Below, one piece after another: positions 1-7,201 of a stretch of DNA of 50,114 bases (the stretch's first letter is position 1; the number at the start of each line of letters is the position of its first letter). The notes beneath the pieces are model-generated. The model was given only the letters and a program-made list of their open reading frames with translations. It did no database searches and had not been told where the DNA came from. The translations under genes and the position numbers were made by a program. Location: NCBI GenBank assembly GCA_019745395.1, contig JAIETG010000012.1, forward strand, positions 1 to 50,114. The letters run 5' to 3'. Source of the stretch: Rhabdochlamydiaceae bacterium. Lineage in GTDB: Bacteria > Chlamydiota > Chlamydiia > Chlamydiales > Rhabdochlamydiaceae.

Positions 1-546
1 TCTTTGATCTCCAACCAATTTAGAAATCGCATCAAACGTAATGCCTGCATTCAGTAATTTGATCACATTGGTAGATTGGGAGAGGATGGTTTCTAGCTGA
101 TACTGTGGATAAGATGTTTTGAGATTGGAAAGAGCGTCGAAAGAAACTTTGTGTTCTTTAAGCTTTTGAACAGCAGTCGCATAGTCTTTAAGGAGCATGT
201 TCCGTTGAAATGGGCTTAATTGTACAAGATTTTCTAAGTTGGTCGATTTTTCATTTATCAGTGTACTTAGAGCTTTAGAATAGCAAAGCATTCAATGTCT
301 TTGTCCTTCGGTAAGCCTATATAGAGCCTCATCATCGACTCCAGCCTGTAGAAGATCTTGTTTATGGATGTTGAGGTCTTTCTGGGCGCAGCTTTTTTCT
401 TTTAGAAAGTAGACCGCTGCTGCAATTTTCTCTTCTAGAGCCCACATTCCTGATAATCTAGTAGAACATAGAATGTGTCCAGTAGTATCGTCGCAGGCAG
501 ATTTATTAATAATTTCTATCAGATTAATATGTTGTTGATCAATTAC
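1..546 (-). pseudogene. in-frame continuation of a broken helical-repeat gene
   Basis: The minus strand stays readable in the same frame as the upstream ORF (547-978) through its TAA at 547-549 and through a TGA at 292-294, and runs off the left edge. The translated segments look like real protein. They share a degenerate repeat of about 33-35 residues: LLQAGVDDEALYRL before the TGA, then KVSFDALSNL and LLNAGITFDAISKL after it. The consensus is roughly a helix, then AG-(V/I)-x-x-(D/E)-A-(L/I)-x-x-L. Copies of one repeat on both sides of the TGA argue for one ancestral gene. An ATG at 289-291 directly after the TGA could restart translation. I do not recognise the family. Alternatives are separate small genes or stop readthrough. 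Confidence 0.6.
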
Positions 547-978
547 TTATTCGGTTAGCTTTTCACAAGTAGGAGCACAGGTGCTATCTTCTTTTTGTAG
601 ATCTTTACAGCTGTCGGGATTGTAGAAAAGAGTACGGCAGGCGAGGGCTCCTTCTGATAGTTTATTCTCTGTTTCAGTGAACTGAAGAATCTTATCAAAG
701 AATGTTTCAGTTTTTTTTTCAGCATTTGATTGTGATCCGATTGTTTTTTCTTTAAAAAAACTGTCATGATTGTTTGGACGATTTTGAGACATTTTCTGGC
801 TGAATAAGGCAGAACTGATTTCTTTGCGATAAATGAGACCTAAAGTGATAACCGCCGCTGTAGCTATAGCTCCAATGACTACGGGCTTTTGGTACCACAG
901 GGTTTTCTTTTCAGGTTCTTTTGAGGGATTGGTGGGAGCTGTTCCCTTGGTAATTGCGATATGCGTTGCCAAAGACAT
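547..978 (-). CDS. N-terminal part of a broken repeat protein, single membrane segment
   Basis: This 143-residue ORF is unrecognised. Its N-terminus is followed by a basic/proline stretch and one strong hydrophobic segment (roughly residues 30-48, VVIGAIATAAVITLGLIY). A polar region follows, then a Cys-rich end with five cysteines before the TAA. I chose the ATG at 978, preceded by GGGAA. The upstream TTG at 1041 is the first base triplet of a good -35 box, so it is unlikely to be a start. The frame continues open past the stop (see 1-546), so this is probably the 5' piece of a longer gene. A membrane anchor followed by helical repeats would suit a host-interacting protein, but that is inference. 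Confidence 0.5.
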   Translation of the reverse strand: MSLATHIAITKGTAPTNPSKEPEKKTLWYQKPVVIGAIATAAVITLGLIYRKEISSALFSQKMSQNRPNNHDSFFKEKTIGSQSNAEKKTETFFDKILQFTETENKLSEGALACRTLFYNPDSCKDLQKEDSTCAPTCEKLTE

Positions 979-1012
979 GAAATTCCCAAACTTTGCATAT
1001 TTTAAAGTGTAA

Positions 1013-1041
1013 ATTATATTATATAAGTAATTAAATTTCAA
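1013..1041 (-). promoter_or_regulatory. sigma-70-type promoter of the broken repeat gene
   Basis: On the minus strand TTGAAA (1041-1036) and TATAAT (1018-1013) are separated by exactly 17 bases, about 35 bases before the ATG at 978. The match is close to the major sigma factor consensus. It suggests the gene was, or still is, transcribed. Confidence 0.55.
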
Positions 1042-1144
1042 GACAAAGCGTTTTTAAGTTATTTTTAATTATGTTTATTTTAGGTTTTCATAGTTTATTT
1101 AATGTGTTATTTTTGTTGTTGTTGTGTTTTCCATTTCATATTAA

Positions 1145-1174
1145 TTGACTAATATTAATTTAATTTGATATAAT
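1145..1174 (+). promoter_or_regulatory. sigma-70-type promoter of a small transcription unit
   Basis: TTGACT (1145-1150) and TATAAT (1169-1174) are separated by 18 bases. A start near 1181 would lie just before the small ORF at 1205. The box is divergent from the promoter at 1013-1041. Confidence 0.5.
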
Positions 1175-1204
1175 TAAATCCGTTTAGTTTCATTTTGGTT
1201 TATT

Positions 1205-1480
1205 GTGTTAAATTACATTAAAAAACTTCCAATATCTCCTTTACAGGGGAAAGAAAATCTTTTACATTTAGAGCTCTTATCTCTTGTGTATGAGGAATCT
1301 TCGATTCGGCCTGTATCTTGTCATATCGAAGAAGATGATGGTAGAGACTATTTAGCGCAAAAATACGTCGATCAAGTGGAAGGGTTAATGTTACATGTAA
1401 AAGGAGAGGTGATTGTCCCTCTGTTAGGACTTTTTAACTGTAAGATGTTTACCTTGAACTATCGAAAATTTTATTCTTGA
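1205..1480 (+). CDS. small hypothetical protein (91 aa)
   Basis: A GTG-initiated ORF with no clear Shine-Dalgarno sequence. No family is recognised. The product is acidic in the middle (a HIEEDDGRD stretch) with a hydrophobic stretch near residues 68-80, and the composition looks protein-like. A near-consensus promoter lies just upstream and two perfect hairpins follow about 55-120 bases after the stop, so a roughly 400-base transcript is likely. It could equally be a small RNA or the remnant of a longer gene. Confidence 0.4.
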   Translation: MLNYIKKLPISPLQGKENLLHLELLSLVYEESSIRPVSCHIEEDDGRDYLAQKYVDQVEGLMLHVKGEVIVPLLGLFNCKMFTLNYRKFYS

Positions 1481-1533
1481 ACTTTTGTTGTATTTTTCAG
1501 GCAACTACCTCGCTAGAAAAAGTTTCTTTTGAA

Positions 1534-1599
1534 ATATTAAACGATCTTGAAGTGGTCGTTTAATATGTTTGATGGAAAAGGGACCATTCATCCCTTTTC
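1534..1599 (+). terminator. tandem perfect hairpins after the small ORF
   Basis: The first stem is 11 perfect base pairs (1534-1544 with 1556-1566). The second is 9 perfect base pairs (1575-1583 with 1591-1599, 7-base loop). The second stem is A-rich on its 5' side and T-rich on its 3' side. They probably terminate the unit that starts near 1181 and separate it from trxB. Confidence 0.55.
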
Positions 1600-1663
1600 T
1601 AATGTCTAGTTAGATGAAATCAGACACAAAAAACAAGAAGCAAACTGCTTGCTGTCTTAAGTC

Positions 1664-1692
1664 TTAACCTTCATTCTTCACTGGCTTATAAT
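1664..1692 (+). promoter_or_regulatory. candidate trxB promoter
   Basis: TTAACC (1664-1669) and TATAAT (1687-1692) with 17-base spacing, about 50 bases before the trxB ATG. The -10 is perfect and the -35 matches TTGACA at four positions. Confidence 0.5.
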
Positions 1693-1743
1693 TTTGTGAT
1701 CAGGTAAAAAGAAGAGCTTTTAGTCACGGAGCTTTCTTACGTT

Positions 1744-2697
1744 ATGAGTACACGAAAAGTTGTCATTATTGGATCGGGTCCTGCTGCTTATACAGCAGCT
1801 ATTTATGCAGCGCGCGCAGATTTATTCCCTGTAGTCTTTGAAGGTTTTTATTCTGGACCTTCAGGTGGACAGCTTATGACGACAACAGAAGTGGAAAATT
1901 ATCCAGGGTTTCCCGATGGTGTTATGGGACCAGATCTTATGCTCCATTTCAAAAAACAAGCTGAACGTTTTGGGACAATTTGCCTTGCGGAAGATGTCAA
2001 ATCGGTGACTTTTGGAGAGCGTCCTTTTACTGTTCAGGGAACTAAAACCACTTTCCAAACGCATTCAGTGATTATTGCGACAGGAGCAACAGCTAAGAGA
2101 CTTGAAATAGCTGGCGCTGGAGATGGAGAGTTCTGGCAAAAAGGGGTGACTGCTTGCGCTATTTGCGATGGTGCTGCTCCTATTTTTAGAGGTAAGGACT
2201 TGTATGTAATCGGAGGTGGTGATAGCGCCATTGAAGAGGCGATTTTTTTAACAAAATTTGCTAGTAAAGTATACATTGTCCATCGCAGAAATACTTTTCG
2301 AGCTTCCCGTATTATGGCAGATCGCGCTTTATCTCATCCGAAAATTGAAGTCATCTGGGATCATGAGATCGTAAAGATCGAAGGGGACCAAATAGTTCGC
2401 TCTGTGATCATAGAGAATGTTCAGACAAAACAGCAAAAATCTTGTGTTGCAGCTGGTGTGTTTTTTGCTATAGGACATCGTCCTAATACAGATTTCTTAG
2501 GTGGACAGATTGCTTTAGAGCCTAATGGATATATCAAAGTTAGACCAGGGTCTTCAGAAACGAGCTTAGAGGGAGTTTTTGCTGCAGGAGATGTTCAAGA
2601 CCACGTTTATAGACAAGCAATTACCGCTGCGGGCAGTGGCTGCATGGCTGCTTTAGATGCTGAAAGATGGCTATCTAACATGGGGATTTCTTCTTAA
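1744..2697 (+). CDS. trxB: thioredoxin-disulfide reductase
   Basis: NADPH- and FAD-dependent cytoplasmic enzyme that reduces thioredoxin. The 317-residue length is normal. The N-terminal FAD-binding motif is [15 protein letters not shown] (residues 10-24). The redox centre is C138-A-I-C141 followed by DGA; the usual form is CATCDG. The NADP-binding motif [10 protein letters not shown] follows, and the C-terminal FAD motif FAAGDVQD is present. The stop overlaps the next start by one base (TAATG), so the two genes are probably translated together. trxB close to acpS recalls CT099-CT100 of Chlamydia trachomatis. Confidence 0.95.
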   Translation: MSTRKVVIIGSGPAAYTAAIYAARADLFPVVFEGFYSGPSGGQLMTTTEVENYPGFPDGVMGPDLMLHFKKQAERFGTICLAEDVKSVTFGERPFTVQGTKTTFQTHSVIIATGATAKRLEIAGAGDGEFWQKGVTACAICDGAAPIFRGKDLYVIGGGDSAIEEAIFLTKFASKVYIVHRRNTFRASRIMADRALSHPKIEVIWDHEIVKIEGDQIVRSVIIENVQTKQQKSCVAAGVFFAIGHRPNTDFLGGQIALEPNGYIKVRPGSSETSLEGVFAAGDVQDHVYRQAITAAGSGCMAALDAERWLSNMGISS

Positions 2698-3512
2698 TGA
2701 AAAAACGGTGGGGAATTTTCTGTCTTATAATTTCTTCTCAAGGATTTGCTTTAGACGAAGCTCCTTGGTTTGGGAATGTTTACGAATTTGAATTTTTCAC
2801 CGATTTTATCTATAGTCAGTATAGTAAAATCGATCATGCTGTAGTGCAACCATCTTATGCATATAATAATTATGTCACAGATGTCGATCTAGGGTTGACT
2901 CTCAGTGAAAACATTGATGTGCAATGGGAAATCAATCTAGCGTGTACTCCGCATCAGCCCTATTCTTTTAGAAGTTCAGCATTACAGGGAAGATACCTTC
3001 TTTGGGACGATATTGCCGGAGATCCTTTAAGTATAGCTCTAGGTTTGAATACAAGAGCTGTTGGAGGCCGATCTGTCAGAGATGTAAGCAGTCCTTATGC
3101 TTCTTATTGGAATGGGGAAGCAACTCTTTCCGTTGGTAAAGAATTTACGAAAGATACGGATTGGAAAACAAGAGGTTATCTTTTTGCCTCTATTGGAATG
3201 GCCAATCATGGATCTCTTTGGGACCGCTGCAAAGCATCCTTTGAAGCTCGCATAAAAGATGCGCATGCTCTAGAGATGTTTGGGGTGGGGTACTTTGGAT
3301 ACGGTCAACATAAAAGCGTTAATATCGATGCTTTTCAAGGCTGGGGAAGGATATGGCACGGATCGGTTGATCTGGGAGCTAAATACAGCTATTTCTTCGA
3401 TCTTTGGGGAACTGTTACCCTGTCTTATGCTTGCAGGGTGCTAGCCTATTCTTATCCAGAAAGAGAGCAGACAGTTCAGTTTTCCTACACTCTTCCTTTT
3501 TCGTTCTTCTAA
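2697..3512 (+). CDS. probable outer-membrane beta-barrel protein
   Basis: 271 residues beginning with a short signal peptide ([18 protein letters not shown], cleavage probably after residue 18). The mature part is rich in aromatic residues and alternating strand-like segments and ends in Phe-Phe, a typical C-terminal signal for BAM-dependent barrels. Lengths of this kind suit an 8-12 strand barrel. No named family is recognised. It overlaps trxB by one base and converges with acpS, leaving only four bases between the stops. A barrel cotranscribed with thioredoxin reductase suggests, without proof, a link to cysteine-rich envelope chemistry; the protein itself has few cysteines. Confidence 0.6.
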   Translation: MKKRWGIFCLIISSQGFALDEAPWFGNVYEFEFFTDFIYSQYSKIDHAVVQPSYAYNNYVTDVDLGLTLSENIDVQWEINLACTPHQPYSFRSSALQGRYLLWDDIAGDPLSIALGLNTRAVGGRSVRDVSSPYASYWNGEATLSVGKEFTKDTDWKTRGYLFASIGMANHGSLWDRCKASFEARIKDAHALEMFGVGYFGYGQHKSVNIDAFQGWGRIWHGSVDLGAKYSYFFDLWGTVTLSYACRVLAYSYPEREQTVQFSYTLPFSFF

Positions 3513-3516
3513 TAGA

Positions 3517-3918
3517 TCACTTTCCTGTATTAACCCAGACGGCCACCGTTGACACATATAGTTGACAATGGCTGATAGTGATTAAAACAACAGGGTTATT
3601 TAAAGTGTTATTGATGTGATCGGAAAAAATTACGAGGGGCTTTCCTAGAGAGTCATTTAAAATTTCCATGTCTAGCCAGGAAGCGTGTTTTCCAAATCCC
3701 GTGCCAAGTGCTTTAACAATGGATTCTTTAGCAGAGAATCGAGCGGCAAAGTGGGGGATTGGATCTTTATATTTCAAGCAGTAGTCTTGTTCCTTAATAG
3801 AAAATAGACGGGTGATAAACCGGTATCCATGCAGGTCGAAACTTTTTCGAATGCGTTCGATCTCCATGATATCATTGCCAAGCCCTTTAATGGGAAGTGG
3901 ACTATTTGTGGTCATCAT
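3517..3918 (-). CDS. acpS: holo-[acyl-carrier-protein] synthase
   Basis: Transfers 4'-phosphopantetheine from CoA to a serine of acyl carrier protein, activating fatty-acid synthesis. At 133 residues it is slightly longer than usual. It shows the metal-binding Asp in GLGNDIMEIERI and the family motif FAARFSAKESIVKALGTG with its Glu. The C-terminal SHC replaces the more usual SHD/SHT. The first ATG at 3918 is preceded by GAGG, and the first 17 bases overlap the end of the PIN/TRAM gene upstream, so the two probably form an operon. Matches CT100. Confidence 0.93.
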   Translation of the reverse strand: MMTTNSPLPIKGLGNDIMEIERIRKSFDLHGYRFITRLFSIKEQDYCLKYKDPIPHFAARFSAKESIVKALGTGFGKHASWLDMEILNDSLGKPLVIFSDHINNTLNNPVVLITISHCQLYVSTVAVWVNTGK

Positions 3919-4990
3919 AAGCTTCTACCTCATCGTCAAAATCATGTGTGATATGCGCTTCGTCATCGCAAGCATTACAGAAGATCATGCGTCCGGATGA
4001 AGTGTGCTTGACAGAGAGTACTTGTGCGTCGATGGTCTCTCCTAAGTATTTTCCGCCGCCATTGACGACGACCATGGTTCCTTCTTCTAAATATCCAACA
4101 CCTTGTCTCGGTTCTTTTCCATATCGTTGGATTTTGATTTTGATGTATTCCCCGGTTTGCGTTAGAGGTTTGAGCGCGTTGGAAAGGGAATGTAGGTTGA
4201 TGACTTTGATCCCTTCGATAGAAGACATTTGAACTCGAGAAATATCAGCAGAAAGAATATTCGCATCTAGTAGTCTGGACAATCTAATGAGTTTCCCTTG
4301 AGGGTCTTTGACTTCAGGAAAGTCAGTGTCGCTAAATCGTAAATGTAAACTATCTAACACTTCCAGTTTTTTGATGAGGTCTAAACTTTTTCGAGCTTTG
4401 GATTTGGCTAGGTCATCGCCGATTTCAGCTTGAGCATAGAGGTCTTTGATTAAAAAGCGGGGGATGATCAACTGATGGTCAAAAAGGCCAGTGGCAATCA
4501 GGTCGATGAGTCTTGCATCGCCAAGAGAAGAGCTGTCTAGTACTAGATCTTTCTTTTTTTGTGCCATAGGAGAAAATTTGACGAAAGGGATGCTAATGTA
4601 TAGTTCGTCTGACGCTTTCAGGGTCATGATCGTTCCCAGATATGTTCCGAATAAGAAAAGAGCGATTTCGATCATTTCCATGGTTTGAGGAGGGAAAGAG
4701 ATAGTTCCTGCGCTGATATCTAAGACTGCTTTGAAGACAAGTACAAGGGCTTGTCCCATCAGATATCCCAGAAAAATTCCAATTACTGCGATATTAAAGG
4801 AACGTAAATTGAATTTGCGAAATAGGAGATCAAATCCCATCAAAAGGCATCCTAGAGCTCCTCCTAAGGCGATTCCTATCAAAGCATTTTCGTGTACTGT
4901 TCCTTCTGGCCAAGAAACCATATAGGTTGTCATGAAAAAAACAGAGAGGACAAAGAAGAAGATTCTTAAAAACGATAGAGAGACACTCAT
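3902..4990 (-). CDS. YacL-like membrane protein with PIN and TRAM domains
   Basis: 362 residues. The first ~130 residues hold four hydrophobic segments. A PIN-like nuclease domain starts at LDSSSLGDARLIDLI and includes LDANILSADI. A C-terminal TRAM-like RNA-binding domain (TGEYIKIKI... GVGYLEEGTMVVV) follows. This architecture is that of Bacillus YacL. The first PIN acidic residue is kept, but the usual IIDGR is LGDAR here. The last ~30 residues are acidic. SD AAGGG precedes the ATG. Its role is unknown; RNA turnover or toxin-type RNase activity at the membrane is inferred from the domains. Confidence 0.85.
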   Translation of the reverse strand: MSVSLSFLRIFFFVLSVFFMTTYMVSWPEGTVHENALIGIALGGALGCLLMGFDLLFRKFNLRSFNIAVIGIFLGYLMGQALVLVFKAVLDISAGTISFPPQTMEMIEIALFLFGTYLGTIMTLKASDELYISIPFVKFSPMAQKKKDLVLDSSSLGDARLIDLIATGLFDHQLIIPRFLIKDLYAQAEIGDDLAKSKARKSLDLIKKLEVLDSLHLRFSDTDFPEVKDPQGKLIRLSRLLDANILSADISRVQMSSIEGIKVINLHSLSNALKPLTQTGEYIKIKIQRYGKEPRQGVGYLEEGTMVVVNGGGKYLGETIDAQVLSVKHTSSGRMIFCNACDDEAHITHDFDDEVEAYDDHK

Positions 4991-5125
4991 GGGTTTTCCC
5001 TTGAATAAAGCTGTTATTATGCATTGTAGTTTTCAAGGTGTTTTTTGTCACATGGGAAAAAGACATTTTCTTTGAATAGGAAAATGGATTAAGATATTTT
5101 TTCTATTTACTAACGAGGATATTTT

Positions 5126-5605
5126 ATGAAAATTCGTCATAGCTCTGCCATTATTTTAAGCGGTATAACTTGGATGGGGATCGGTATGTTTCTTATGATT
5201 AAAGGTTTTACTTTAATTTTAGTGCCGATGATTTCAGAATCTCCCGCGGTATTTTTGCCTTACTTGCGCCAATGGGTTGGGGATGCTCAACAAGCGTCTT
5301 TTATGTGGGTCTGTTTGGCTCTATTGATTGGTTTTTTTAAAGGAAGAATGGTTCTTCGTAAATCGGCAGATCGTCTTATGAGACGCATCCTTTCTCGTCC
5401 TAATCCTTCTTCGTTAATTTCGATTTATCCGCGTTCTTATTTGATTCTTTTGGGTGTTATGATGAGTTTGGGAATGCTTTTAAAGTGGATTCCTATTCCT
5501 TGCGATATCAAGGGACTTGTTGACGTAGCCGTAGGATCAGCATTAGTTAATGGCTCTGCTTTTTATTTCCGTCATTTTACTATGCCTAGAAAAGAGGCAA
5601 AGTAG
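5126..5605 (+). CDS. small conserved membrane protein (CT101-like)
   Basis: 159 residues with three or four hydrophobic segments: an N-terminal one, a middle one (FMWVCLALLIGFF), and one near LILLGVMMSLGMLLKWIPI. A basic cluster (RKSADRLMRR) lies between them. The function is unknown. The start is supported by SD CGAGGA. The gene is divergent from the YacL-like gene and lies one base before the HAD gene, so the two are likely cotranscribed. Position and size resemble the Chlamydia gene CT101, from recalled gene order. Confidence 0.7.
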   Translation: MKIRHSSAIILSGITWMGIGMFLMIKGFTLILVPMISESPAVFLPYLRQWVGDAQQASFMWVCLALLIGFFKGRMVLRKSADRLMRRILSRPNPSSLISIYPRSYLILLGVMMSLGMLLKWIPIPCDIKGLVDVAVGSALVNGSAFYFRHFTMPRKEAK

Positions 5606-5606
5606 G

Positions 5607-6506
5607 ATGAAGATTGCCATAGCTTCTTGTCTTGAAGAGATTGCTTCAGGGTTTCCTGCGATTCTACTGGATGCTTATGGTGTTTTTTGGTCGGGAGGGA
5701 TGGGGCCTTATCCAGGAGCTAAAGAAACAATGGAAAGGCTTGTCCTTACTGGGAAAAAAGTCGGCATTTTATCGAATACTACGCAGCTTTCTGCTAAAGA
5801 GATTGCAAAGTTGCAATCTCATGGTTTGATTCTAGGAAAGCATTTTCATTTCTATCTTACTTCTGGGGAGATTGCCAAAGAGATTTTTTCTCAAGGCAAG
5901 ATCCCATTTCCTACTTTAAGAAAGAAATTTTGGCTTTTAGGCAAAGAGCATCCCCGTTTTGCTTCGCATAAACCCCTTTTCGAAGGCAGTTGTTATGAAG
6001 AGACCTCCAACTTAGAAGAAGCTGATTTTATCTATCTTTCAATTCCCCACGTCAATGGCGAAGACCAAGTTACCATTGATCATTTTCAAGAGGAGGTTTT
6101 GCGTGTGCAAAAAAGGGGGATTCCTCTTATTTGCCCCAATCCCGATAAATGGGCCCATGAGGGTAATCCTCCAAGAGCTGTCGTTCGACAAGGAAGCCTT
6201 GCAGCTCTTTTTCAAGAGGCGGGGGGAGATGTGTTTTATACAGGCAAGCCTGAGCCTATGGCCTATCTTGCGGCTATGGAGCATTTTGCCTCTTTGGGGA
6301 TTAGCAAGCCTGAAAACGTACTTATGGTAGGTGATACCCCAGAAACAGACATTCGCGGGGCTAAAAGAGCCCATATGGCCTCCTGCCTTGTTTTACAAAC
6401 AGGGATCATGGCTGACCGTATTCAGAAAATGGGGGTTTCAGCCGCCATTTCTGCTTGCCCAGATGAAGACACTGCGGATCTTTTTATAGAGAAATTTGCT
6501 AAATAG
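5607..6506 (+). CDS. HAD-IIA family sugar-phosphatase-like protein
   Basis: A roughly 300-residue HAD hydrolase of the NagD-like class IIA. It has the nucleophile motif LLDAYGVFW, the Thr/Ser motif GILSNTT, and a late Lys/Asp set (YTGKPEPMAY, VLMVGDTPETDIRGA). The first motif is DAYGV rather than DxDGV, as in the IIA subgroup of this length. I chose the ATG at 5607, just after the preceding stop with AGTAGG in front. A further upstream start at 5550 would overlap the previous gene by 56 bases. Likely a phosphatase of small phosphorylated metabolites; the substrate is unknown. Corresponds to CT103 by position. Confidence 0.85.
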   Translation: MKIAIASCLEEIASGFPAILLDAYGVFWSGGMGPYPGAKETMERLVLTGKKVGILSNTTQLSAKEIAKLQSHGLILGKHFHFYLTSGEIAKEIFSQGKIPFPTLRKKFWLLGKEHPRFASHKPLFEGSCYEETSNLEEADFIYLSIPHVNGEDQVTIDHFQEEVLRVQKRGIPLICPNPDKWAHEGNPPRAVVRQGSLAALFQEAGGDVFYTGKPEPMAYLAAMEHFASLGISKPENVLMVGDTPETDIRGAKRAHMASCLVLQTGIMADRIQKMGVSAAISACPDEDTADLFIEKFAK

Positions 6507-6555
6507 AACTCTTTTATTGTAAATAGCTTGCGACTTTTTCAGTTATAGGATTCGA

Positions 6556-6595
6556 TTCTATAGCTCATGAAAGGTGTCATTTGTGAGTTATAGAA
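6556..6595 (+). terminator. long hairpin after the HAD gene
   Basis: TTCTATAGCTCA (6556-6567) pairs with TGAGTTATAGAA (6584-6595): 12 pairs with one G-U, extendable inward by wobble pairs. A T-run follows within 10 bases. Probable terminator of the 5126-6506 unit. Between it and the next promoter lies an open frame of 45 codons without a good start, which I do not call a gene. Confidence 0.5.
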
Positions 6596-6731
6596 AAAGA
6601 TTTTTTCTTAAAAAATCTCTGGAAAGATCGTATAGTCTGTTCCTTGTACGTGATCGATCAGATTCCTCGTTTAGTTAGAGAAGAACTACTTCGTGAGAAG
6701 GTTCTAAAAAGAAAAGGCGTCTAAAGGAGCC

Positions 6732-6761
6732 TTAACAAAAACAGGAACGCTACGCTATACT
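6732..6761 (+). promoter_or_regulatory. candidate promoter of the HIT gene
   Basis: TTAACA (6732-6737) and TATACT (6756-6761), 18-base spacing, about 32 bases before the ATG at 6794. The -10 lies in a palindrome, ATACTTAAGTAT. Confidence 0.45.
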
Positions 6762-6793
6762 TAAGTATTGGTTGAACCTCCAAGGACTCTAAG

Positions 6794-7201
6794 ATGACAT
6801 TTACTCTACATCCCAATCTTCTTCGTAAGACATTTGTTTGTGATCTTCCTCTTTGCCAAGTGCTTTTGGAAGATGAAAGCCATTATCCTTGGCTTTTTTT
6901 GGTTCCTAGACGTCCTAACATTGCTCGCATGATGGATTTGAGTCCTTTGGATCAAAGGCAGCTTATGGAAGAACTGGATTTAGCTCAAAAAATCTTATGG
7001 GAAGAGTTTCATCCCACTCAGATCAATGTCGCAGCTTTAGGTAATAAGACGCCTCAGCTTCATGTTCATGTCATTGCAAGGTTCTTAGATGATCCTGCTT
7101 GGCCAGGCGCTGTTTGGGACCATCCTGTAAAAAAGCCTTATGAGGTCCTTGAAAAGGAAAAGCTTGTTCTTACTTTGCGAGGGCTCTTTGAACGAAAGTA
7201 A
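6794..7201 (+). CDS. HIT family nucleotide-binding protein
   Basis: 135-residue histidine-triad protein, expected to hydrolyse or transfer nucleoside phosphates. The triad reads QLHVHVIARF: the first His of HxHxH is Gln, while the nucleophilic middle His and the third His are kept. The motif with NVAALGN before it and DPAWPGAVW after it is typical of one bacterial HIT subgroup. SD AAGGA precedes the ATG. The end overlaps the start of the next ORF, suggesting coupled translation. The physiological substrate is unknown. Confidence 0.88.
   Translation: MTFTLHPNLLRKTFVCDLPLCQVLLEDESHYPWLFLVPRRPNIARMMDLSPLDQRQLMEELDLAQKILWEEFHPTQINVAALGNKTPQLHVHVIARFLDDPAWPGAVWDHPVKKPYEVLEKEKLVLTLRGLFERK

Noticed and set aside
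6589-6724. Open frame of 45 codons between the terminator and the HIT promoter
   Set aside because: No acceptable start codon with an SD; it fits chance or an old remnant.
7140-7187. Possible lipoprotein or signal sequence (MRSLKRKSLFLLCEG)
   Set aside because: The stretch is the HIT gene read in another frame and has no ribosome site; the TTG at 7188 is the better start.
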